A stretch of DNA of 40,380 nucleotides from CAYNYF01 sp964401385 (GTDB taxonomy: Bacteria > Planctomycetota > Phycisphaerae > SM23-33). The notes beneath the pieces were generated by a model, which saw only the letters and a list, made by a program, of their open reading frames with translations, made no database searches and had not been told where the DNA came from. Below, piece by piece: positions 34,256 through 40,380 of the stretch. Position numbers and translations under genes: made by a program. Numbering within the stretch: position 1 is the first letter of the stretch; each line of letters begins with the position of its first letter. The stretch is from the NCBI GenBank assembly GCA_964401385.1, contig CAYNYF010000033.1, forward strand, positions 1-40,380, written 5' to 3'.

Positions 34256-36232
34256 ATGTTTCCCAGAGACAGCCGACACGACCGCGGCGGGCAGATCCTG
34301 GTGGTGGCGCTGCTGGGAATCGTGCTGCTGGCGGGCATGGTCTTCTACGTGATCAACGTCGGCGACCAGGTCAACCGCCGCGTGGCCATGCAGAACGCCG
34401 CCGACGCCGCCGCCATTTCCGGCGCGGCGTGGATGGCCCGGAGCATGAACGTCATCGGCATGAACAACGTCGCCACGACGCGCATGCTGGCGCTGGTGCC
34501 GATTCTGGACGCCTTCCCGCTGTCGGTGCAGATGGCCCACGAGGAGACCGGCGCCTGGGTGAGGTGCCTGGAAGACCAGCTCACCCGGGGCGTGACCGAC
34601 TCGCGGCTGCGCGGGGGGCTGGAGTCGCTGCGGGATCGGGTGGCCAAGCAGCGGGACGTCCTGGCCCCGCTGGACGACCTGTTCAACCACAGCAGCTTCC
34701 GGACGGAGACGGTGACGTTCTGGCAGCTTCGCGGCTACGGCGGCCCGCCGCCGCACGGGCAACTGTGGCGCGGGGCCCGCAGCCTGGACGAGATGTCCCA
34801 GGCGGCGCTGGACTCGGGCGGCGTGCTGGCCCAGGCCAACGCCGTCCGCTACGGGCGGCGGAACGAGGCCGAGGCCGCCTTCGTCGTGCCCGTGCTGCCG
34901 GTGCTGCCCGGCGAGCGGACGAATTACGGCGATTTCGAGAGACCGGTGAAGGCCGGCAGGATTCCCGACCGCGCCTGGCCCCATCGGCTGGGCCCGTACG
35001 ACCGGCTGTTCAAGTGGCGCAACTACATCTACAGGAACCTCACCCAGCGCGGCAGCTACGTCCCGCCCAACCCCGGGCACGGGGCCGTCCGCGGCGGCAG
35101 GGGCAACGTCAACGTCAGCAACGCCCGCATCCGCGGCCGCAGCGCCCGCGGGACCACCTCCACCGGCCACTGGACCCGCGACGTCATCGGCAGAATCCTG
35201 CTGGGCTACAACGTGTACGGGCCGTACCAGTGGATGCGGCGGAGAATCCACGGCTATTCGCAAGGCTGGTGGCAGAGCCGCGGCTACTATCCCGGAGAGC
35301 TGGCCGACACCTTCTTCCACGAGTACCACAAGAAGATCGGCGACATCAAGCTGGGCTACATGTGGGGCTCCCAGCAGCTCAAGCAGATGCACTCCCCCCT
35401 GTGGGTCACCGACTACCCCACGTGCGTGGCCCTGGGCGAGCGCCCGGACGTCCGCGTCACCCGCACCATGTTCTACGTCGTGGAGATCCGCAGCAAATAC
35501 CCCAAGGACCATCCCAGCTACCTGTCGTCGGGAACCTACGTGACCAACGGCGATCTGCCCATCGCCATGTGGGTGGACAACTGGGAAGACCCGGCCGACT
35601 GGAGTATCGCCAAGATCGGCGACTGGATCTGGGAAGACACGTACTCGTATGAGACCACCGAGGATACGGACATCGGCATTGCCAAGCAGGTCGACGCCAC
35701 CGGCCAGCCGATCTGGCAGAATGTGTACATGGTCGCCCAGTACGTCTTCGGCGGCATCGACGTCGGCGGGGAGGTGGAGGTCCGCAACCCCGCCAACTAC
35801 ACCGATCGAGAGGACCTGCCGGCGCCGATCCTGATCGACACGGCCGCCGGCGACTACGAGGTGGCCTCCCCGGACCCGAAGCACGATTGGGGCGTCCGCC
35901 GGGACGCGTTCACCTACCTGGGCGTTTCCCGCAAGGACAACGCCCCGGCGGTGTGGGCGAGCCGCTTCGGGAGGCCCAACCCCTCCGGCGGGACCGTCGC
36001 CGTCGCCCAGGCCGAGATCTTCAATGCCCGAAGCTGGGGCCTGTGGACGCAGGACTGGAAGGTGAAGCTGGTGCCGGTGACCGGCTGGGGCGACTGGATG
36101 GGGCGATTGGACCAGGGCGTGGGCGAGGCCGCGGACACCGCCGGCTTCGTCGACCCCGCCGCCGTGGAGGCCGTCTGGGAGTACCTCTCCCGTTTCGACG
36201 AGCAGATGGTCGGCCAGATGATGCAGCACTGA
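34256..36232 (+). CDS. TadG-like pilus assembly protein
   Basis: About 658 residues. The N-terminus has GGQILVVALLGIVLLAGMVF followed by VNRRVAMQNAADAAAISGA, the conserved opening of TadG-like/Tad-domain proteins. The large extracytoplasmic part is rich in Trp, Tyr and Arg and shows no domain I recognise. It is much longer than alphaproteobacterial TadG and has no visible von Willebrand MIDAS motif. The start is ATG 34256 behind GAGGG. GTG 34244, overlapping the kinase stop, is the alternative. It is probably anchored by the N-terminal helix and contributes to the pilus base or tip. Confidence 0.75.
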   Translation: MFPRDSRHDRGGQILVVALLGIVLLAGMVFYVINVGDQVNRRVAMQNAADAAAISGAAWMARSMNVIGMNNVATTRMLALVPILDAFPLSVQMAHEETGAWVRCLEDQLTRGVTDSRLRGGLESLRDRVAKQRDVLAPLDDLFNHSSFRTETVTFWQLRGYGGPPPHGQLWRGARSLDEMSQAALDSGGVLAQANAVRYGRRNEAEAAFVVPVLPVLPGERTNYGDFERPVKAGRIPDRAWPHRLGPYDRLFKWRNYIYRNLTQRGSYVPPNPGHGAVRGGRGNVNVSNARIRGRSARGTTSTGHWTRDVIGRILLGYNVYGPYQWMRRRIHGYSQGWWQSRGYYPGELADTFFHEYHKKIGDIKLGYMWGSQQLKQMHSPLWVTDYPTCVALGERPDVRVTRTMFYVVEIRSKYPKDHPSYLSSGTYVTNGDLPIAMWVDNWEDPADWSIAKIGDWIWEDTYSYETTEDTDIGIAKQVDATGQPIWQNVYMVAQYVFGGIDVGGEVEVRNPANYTDREDLPAPILIDTAAGDYEVASPDPKHDWGVRRDAFTYLGVSRKDNAPAVWASRFGRPNPSGGTVAVAQAEIFNARSWGLWTQDWKVKLVPVTGWGDWMGRLDQGVGEAADTAGFVDPAAVEAVWEYLSRFDEQMVGQMMQH

Positions 36233-36242
36233 GATAAGTGAA

Positions 36243-36875
36243 ATGAACGGGCAGCGTCACGTGAATGCGAGCGGAATTCGCCGGCGGCCACGGCTGCACC
36301 GGCGCGGAACGGCCACCATCGAGCTGGTCGCCATCGTGCCCATTCTCGCCGGCATCACCGGGCTGATGTTCTTCTTCGGCTGGGCCCTGATGAACAAGCA
36401 CGAGGTCCTCCTCGCCGACCGCTACAGCGCCTGGCAGAGGGTCGAGACCGGCACCTGGCCCACCGAGGACAAGCTCAACGAGATCGTCTTCAACGAGCGG
36501 GCGGTGGACGTGGATCTGGCGGGCGGCGCCGTCGCCGGCGAGACCACCGCCGACCTGGTGACCGAGGCCGGCTACTACGGCCCCGGACCGGAAGAGCTGG
36601 CCCGCGAGCTGCTGCTGAGCCGCTTCCCCAAAGGCCGGCGGGCGACGGTGACGGCCGATTTCGACAGCAACGAGGCCCTGTGGGAGCGATTCAGCGGGGC
36701 GATTCGCCACGCCCACGCCCGCGAGGGCGTCACCTGGCGCCGGGACGAGGTGCGCTGCTGGCGCACGCTGCGGGACCTGTACTACATGGAAATGGACGAA
36801 TCGCTGCAACGGGTCCCGCCGCCGGCGCAGAACATGGCCGGGATGATCCGCGGGCTGTACCTGGCGCACTGGTAA
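36243..36875 (+). CDS. TadE-like pseudopilin 2
   Basis: A 210-residue protein. A basic leader is followed by RRGTATIELVAIVPILAG, with the prepilin-type Glu after Gly, and one membrane helix (ITGLMFFFGWALM). The periplasmic part has no recognised domain. This is the TadE layout. It starts ten bases after the TadG-like gene and is followed four bases after its stop by the next gene, so it is clearly in the operon. Confidence 0.75.
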   Translation: MNGQRHVNASGIRRRPRLHRRGTATIELVAIVPILAGITGLMFFFGWALMNKHEVLLADRYSAWQRVETGTWPTEDKLNEIVFNERAVDVDLAGGAVAGETTADLVTEAGYYGPGPEELARELLLSRFPKGRRATVTADFDSNEALWERFSGAIRHAHAREGVTWRRDEVRCWRTLRDLYYMEMDESLQRVPPPAQNMAGMIRGLYLAHW

Positions 36876-36879
36876 AACG

Positions 36880-37551
36880 ATGGTCCGTTGTCCCGGCCGG
36901 AAATACAGCACACGCCGGATGAACCGCACGCCCAAGGAGCTTCCGCAAGCGATGCCCGGGGTATTGCCGCCAGCACGACGAGCAGGGGCGGGGCTCTGCC
37001 GCGCCCACACCGCGATTCTGCTGGCATTGGGCGTCGGCGTGATCGCGGCCGCGCTGCTGGCCCACTACCGGCTGGCGGGCCGGTCCGCGGAGAAGCCGCC
37101 CGCCGGGCCGGGCGCCGGCCGCCCAGGACGGACCGTGTGGCAGTGGCCCACGCCGAGCGCGGCGCCGGCGATTCCGACCAGCCCGGCCGAGCTGGCCACC
37201 CGGCCGTTTGCGGGAACGGAGTTCGGCCCGCTGGAGAAGCTCCCCGCGGACCTGATCGCACCTCCCGGCGCGGTAAGGAGTTATGCCTTCCGGCAGCGGC
37301 TGCCGGACGGCGTCATCGACAACGTGGTGTATGTCTCCGAGGCCGACGTCGCCCGGGTGGAGGCCTTCTACCGAACCGCCCTGGAAAGGACCGGGTTCAA
37401 ACTGGTAAGGCCGGCGGCGACCGGCCGGCCAGCGAAAGTGAGGTTGCTGTTCCTGCGAGGCGCCAAAGAGTCCTACTTGGTCAGCCTGAAGCTAACCGAT
37501 AAGGGAAAAAAGGTTAGAATATCCATAGTGGTCACGCGGGCTTCGCCGTAG
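36880..37551 (+). CDS. Unknown single-pass membrane protein of the Tad operon
   Basis: A 223-residue protein with a basic N-terminus, one hydrophobic segment (TAILLALGVGVIAAALLA at about 44-62), a Pro/Ala-rich linker, and a small C-terminal domain (about 125-220) with VVYVSEADVARVEAFYRTAL and RISIVVT. I do not recognise the family. The topology suggests a periplasmic C-terminal domain. Its position next to TadE-like and CpaB genes suggests an assembly role. The start ATG 36880 has no strong Shine-Dalgarno, and ATG 36919 is possible. Codon pattern and spacing support it as real. Confidence 0.65.
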   Translation: MVRCPGRKYSTRRMNRTPKELPQAMPGVLPPARRAGAGLCRAHTAILLALGVGVIAAALLAHYRLAGRSAEKPPAGPGAGRPGRTVWQWPTPSAAPAIPTSPAELATRPFAGTEFGPLEKLPADLIAPPGAVRSYAFRQRLPDGVIDNVVYVSEADVARVEAFYRTALERTGFKLVRPAATGRPAKVRLLFLRGAKESYLVSLKLTDKGKKVRISIVVTRASP

Positions 37552-37567
37552 TCACCCGGCGCCGGCC

Positions 37568-37578
37568 GGGGGGGGGGG
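37568..37578 (+). repeat. G11 homopolymer in the cpaB leader
   Basis: Eleven consecutive G lie 23 bp before the start codon of the CpaB gene. Both sides carry the same 10-bp sequence GGCGCCGGCC (37558-37567 and 37577-37586, the latter including the last two G). The Shine-Dalgarno AGAGGA (37589-37594) follows. Tract length is a candidate for slippage. Confidence 0.7.
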
Positions 37579-37601
37579 CGCCGGCCGAAGAGGAATGAAT
37601 C

Positions 37602-38381
37602 ATGGCCGAAGAGGTCGTTCGCAGCAAAAAACTGCTGGTGGTGGCGCTGATCATGGGCGTGGCGGCCGTGGCGCTGTTCTACCTGTACACCTCGTACAAG
37701 GAACAGCGCCTCCGCGGGGACGAGGTCCGCGTGCTGAAATGGGCGCGCGACATCGACCGCGGCGAGGAGATCACCGGCGCCGACGTGGTGGACGTGCCCC
37801 TCAGCAAGCGGGCGCTGGGGCAGGTGGAAGGCGTCATGCAACTGGATGACCGCGACAGCCTCATCGCCCCCGGCACGGTGGTCAACCGCAGGGTGCGGAA
37901 GAACGACTTCGTCCGTTTCAAGGACGTTCTGGAGACGCTCAGCGGCCGGCCGTCGGAGAACATCACCACCGGCATGGTCGCCTTCACGCTGGCGGTCGAC
38001 CCCTACCACACGCCCGGCGACCTGCTGCGCGTCAACGACCGCGTGGACGTGATCGGGCTGGTCAGCATCCGCGGCAAGCCCGAGACCCACATGCTGATCC
38101 AGAACCTGCGGGTGCTGGTGATCGGCGGCAGCAGCGTCAACCCCGACGAGCAGATCGGCGGCGGCACCGGCCGACGGGCGGTAAAGAGCATGCGCGTGTA
38201 TCGCTCCGTGACCGTCGAGGTGAGCCCGGAGGTGGCGGTGCAGTTGGCCGGTCTGATGCCGCGAATTCAGGGCAAGCTGTTTCTGGTCGTCCGCAAGCCC
38301 ACGGACACGAAGGCCAGGTACGACAACAAGCTCAACCCCGAGATCCTGCCGGTGCTGAATGAGCCGCTGCCGGAGCTGTAG
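37602..38381 (+). CDS. cpaB: Flp pilus assembly protein CpaB/RcpC
   Basis: A 259-residue CpaB-type protein. An N-terminal helix (LLVVALIMGVAAVALFYLY) is followed by an SAF domain (ARDIDRGEEITGADVVDVPL and LIAPGTVVNRRVRKNDF). The C-terminal RcpC domain has VAFTLAVDPYHTPGDLL, NDRVDVIGLV and TVEVSPEVAVQLAG. The protein is thought to support the secretin in the periplasm. The ATG follows AGAGGA. The 50-bp gap to the preceding gene contains a run of G. The next gene is the FHA-ATPase. Confidence 0.87.
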   Translation: MAEEVVRSKKLLVVALIMGVAAVALFYLYTSYKEQRLRGDEVRVLKWARDIDRGEEITGADVVDVPLSKRALGQVEGVMQLDDRDSLIAPGTVVNRRVRKNDFVRFKDVLETLSGRPSENITTGMVAFTLAVDPYHTPGDLLRVNDRVDVIGLVSIRGKPETHMLIQNLRVLVIGGSSVNPDEQIGGGTGRRAVKSMRVYRSVTVEVSPEVAVQLAGLMPRIQGKLFLVVRKPTDTKARYDNKLNPEILPVLNEPLPEL

Positions 38382-38410
38382 CGGCGCGGACGGCGGGGCC
38401 TGAGGCGAAC

Positions 38411-40321
38411 GTGGAAATCTGGATATACAACCACCTGACCGACGAGCGCAGGGTCGTGGAGGTCGACGACGCCGAGGTGACCATCGGCCGCGACGAGCGG
38501 AACACGATCCCGCTGAAAAGCCGCTTCGTCTCGCGCCAGCACGCCCGGCTCTTCCGCGACAACGGCACCTACTTCGTGGAAAGCCTGGGGATGAACGGCA
38601 CCATCGTCGCCAACAAACAGATTCCCATCCGCAGCCGCTCCAAGGTCGACTACGGCGACGAGATCCGCGTGGGCGAGTTCTCGCTGTTCCTGATGGAGCC
38701 GTCGGCGCACAGGGGCGCCCGGCCCGCCGAGGTGCTCACGCCCCGGCGCCGCCTGGTCGAGCTGGAGCAGCAGATCCACGCCGAGCTGCTCCAGCGGCTG
38801 AACCTGCGCGTCGCCGCCCAGGTGGCCCGGGCCGACGCCGAGTACGCCGCCCTGATCAAGCGTCACCTGGGCGAGATCATCGCCACCCGGCTGGACGAGA
38901 TCGACGAGGAAATGGCCGACGAGCTGGTGCGCGACTTCCTCTGGCGGAACATCATCACCGAGCTGAACATGCGCTGCACCGGCAGGATGATGTACTCCTA
39001 CGGCTTCGAGGACTCCGACATCGTCCAGCCGGAGGAGGAGAAGCTCATCAGCCAGATCGTCGGCGACGTCCTCAGCGACTTTCCGCTGCGGCTCCAGCCG
39101 CAGTCGATCAAGCAGGACGCGGCCATGGTGGAGGCGGGCTTCGCCCAGCAGCGGGAGCGCATGCGGCCGAAGCTCACCGACGAGCTGATCCGCTACATCG
39201 TCACGCGCATGCTCAGCAAGGAGATCGAGGACGTCGTCTTCGGCTACGGTCCGCTCCAGGACCTGCTGGACATGCCGCACGTCAACGAGATCATGGTCGT
39301 GGGCAAGGACCGGATCTACATCGAGAAGGAAGGCGTGCTCTCCAAGACCGGGCGCAGCTTCTTCTCCGAGGAGATCGTGTACTCGATCATCGAGCGGATC
39401 ATCACGCCGGTGGGGCGCCGGATCGACCGCTCGACGCCGCTGGTGGACGCCCGGCTGCCGGACGGGTCCCGCGTCAACGCCATCATCAACCCGCTGAGCC
39501 TGTCGGGGCCGACGCTGACCATCCGGAAGTTCGCCCGCATCCCCTTCACCGCCGACGACCTGATCGAGTTCGGCACGCTGACGGAGACGACGGCCAACTT
39601 CCTGAACGCGTGCGTCGCCGGTCGGAAAAACCTTCTCATCTCCGGCGGAACCGGCAGCGGCAAGACCACCACCCTGAACGTGCTCAGCAGCTTCATCGAC
39701 CGGGAGGAGCGGATCGTCACCATTGAGGACTCCGCCGAGCTGCAACTGCCCCACGAGCACGTCGCCCGGCTGGAGACGCGCCCGCCCAACATCGAGGGCA
39801 AGGGCGCCTACACCATCCGCGATCTCGTCCGCAACGCCCTGCGCATGCGGCCGGACCGGCTCATCGTGGGCGAGGTCCGGGGCCCGGAGGCCCTGGACAT
39901 GCTCCAGGCGATGAACACCGGCCACGACGGGTCGCTGACGACGATCCACGCCAACACGCCCGCCGACACCATGCTGCGTCTGGAGACGATGGTGCTGACG
40001 GCGGTGGAGATGCCCGTGCGGGCGATTCGCGAGCAGATCGTCGCCGCCATTCACCTGGTCGTGCAGATCGCGCGGTTTCACGACGGCTCGCGGCGAGTGA
40101 CGCACATCTCCGAGGTCGTCGGTATCGATCAGGACACCGAGCAGGTCATCACTGAGGACATCTACCGGGTGCGACCGGTGGGCACGGGCGCGGAAGCCGA
40201 CACCGGCATCGACAGCGAGGAAGACCTCGGCCACCGGGTCCTGCGACACACGGGTTACATCCCCGAGTTCGTCGAAGAGCTGATCGAGAAGGGGTACCTC
40301 GATCTCGAGGTGTTCACGTGA
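38411..40321 (+). CDS. FHA-domain CpaF/TadA-type secretion ATPase
   Basis: A 636-residue fusion. Residues 1 to about 95 form an FHA domain with every phosphothreonine-binding residue in place: GR at 26-27, SRQH at 41-44 and NG at 62-63. About 110-250 is the CpaF N-terminal all-helical region (LVELEQQIHAELLQRLN). The ATPase core follows: EIMVVGKDRIYIEKEG, RLPDGSRVNAI, Walker A GGTGSGKT at 412-419, VTIEDSAELQLP, and RPDRLIVGEVRGPEALDML, then TGHDGSLTTIHANTP. It powers Tad pilus assembly and could dock phosphorylated partners, for example substrates of the kinase at 31494. The start is GTG 38411. The stop is followed directly by the start of the next gene. Confidence 0.93.
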   Translation: MEIWIYNHLTDERRVVEVDDAEVTIGRDERNTIPLKSRFVSRQHARLFRDNGTYFVESLGMNGTIVANKQIPIRSRSKVDYGDEIRVGEFSLFLMEPSAHRGARPAEVLTPRRRLVELEQQIHAELLQRLNLRVAAQVARADAEYAALIKRHLGEIIATRLDEIDEEMADELVRDFLWRNIITELNMRCTGRMMYSYGFEDSDIVQPEEEKLISQIVGDVLSDFPLRLQPQSIKQDAAMVEAGFAQQRERMRPKLTDELIRYIVTRMLSKEIEDVVFGYGPLQDLLDMPHVNEIMVVGKDRIYIEKEGVLSKTGRSFFSEEIVYSIIERIITPVGRRIDRSTPLVDARLPDGSRVNAIINPLSLSGPTLTIRKFARIPFTADDLIEFGTLTETTANFLNACVAGRKNLLISGGTGSGKTTTLNVLSSFIDREERIVTIEDSAELQLPHEHVARLETRPPNIEGKGAYTIRDLVRNALRMRPDRLIVGEVRGPEALDMLQAMNTGHDGSLTTIHANTPADTMLRLETMVLTAVEMPVRAIREQIVAAIHLVVQIARFHDGSRRVTHISEVVGIDQDTEQVITEDIYRVRPVGTGAEADTGIDSEEDLGHRVLRHTGYIPEFVEELIEKGYLDLEVFT

Positions 40322-40380
40322 TGATCCTGGCCGCGGACCTTCAGAAGTCCGGCCCGTCCCTGCTGACCGCCGCCGTGGGC
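40318..40380 (+). CDS. 5' end of next Tad gene, possibly TadB-like (partial)
   Basis: A frame opens at GTG 40318 (overlapping the ATPase TGA) or ATG 40321 and stays open to the window edge, giving MMILAADLQKSGPSLLTAAV. The expected neighbour after CpaF in Tad operons is the TadB membrane protein. The fragment is too short to show homology. Confidence 0.45.
   Translation, partial: MMILAADLQKSGPSLLTAAVG

Noticed and set aside
34133..36229. 698-codon minus-strand ORF opposite the TadG-like gene
   Set aside because: It is a GC-rich antisense shadow: rich in Val, Gly, His and Pro, without a motif, and the plus strand has a TadG-like start.

Overview
The window is GC-rich, densely coded bacterial DNA that most resembles a planctomycete or a close relative. 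This is inferred from family content, not from a marker gene. The pointers are an N-terminal LEPR-XLL-like motif on a large SdrB-domain surface protein, a PEP-CTERM-tailed protein, a membrane Ser/Thr kinase with a long repeat-rich extracytoplasmic part, and a Tad pilus locus with unusual TadE/TadG-like proteins.

Layout. (1) 1-3.6 kb: tRNA-Glu(CTC), a hairpin terminator, then a 932-residue surface protein with its own near-consensus promoter and an almost perfect internal tandem duplication. (2) 3.6-8.4 kb, minus strand: an operon of a radical SAM protein, a Wzz/GumC-type chain-length protein, a 41-residue membrane protein not previously called as an ORF, and an FAD oxidoreductase. A good sigma70-type promoter lies at 8513-8541. 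(3) 8.9-16.2 kb, plus strand: polysaccharide genes (SDR sugar-nucleotide reductase, two GT2 glycosyltransferases, initiating sugar transferase, Wzy-like polymerase/ligase, Wzx-like flippase). (4) 16.3-17.9 kb: an IS701-family element with TTAA duplications and a frameshifted transposase, set between inverted arrays of a short iterated repeat. (5) 18.2-21.3 kb: a beta-propeller lipoprotein, a sulfotransferase and a third GT2. (6) 21.3-22.4 kb, minus strand: a PEP-CTERM glycoside-hydrolase-like protein. (7) 22.8-27.05 kb: a Wza-type export lipoprotein and a complete dTDP-rhamnose set in the order rmlA, rmlC-like, rmlD, rmlB. (8) 27.07-27.96 kb: a REP-associated tyrosine transposase flanked by REP palindromes, with a 137-bp tandem duplication of its 5' end, bracketed by a 33-bp direct repeat; tRNA-Ser(CGA) follows. 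(9) 28.35 kb to the end: a Tad/Flp pilus operon (CpaF-like ATPase, two Flp-like prepilins, prepilin peptidase, TadE-like protein, Ser/Thr kinase, TadG-like protein, second TadE-like protein, unknown membrane protein, CpaB, FHA-CpaF fusion, and the start of a further gene).

How the genes fit together. Regions 2-7 form a Wzx/Wzy-type exopolysaccharide locus: an initiating transferase and GT2 enzymes build a probably rhamnose-containing repeat, a flippase and polymerase handle it, Wzz and Wza-like proteins control length and export, and a sulfotransferase may sulfate it. Region 9 is a pilus locus in which a transmembrane Ser/Thr kinase is encoded beside a motor ATPase carrying an intact phosphothreonine-binding FHA domain. 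This suggests phospho-control of pilus assembly and is the most interesting lead in the window. Secretin, TadZ and TadC genes and any exosortase are not in the window.
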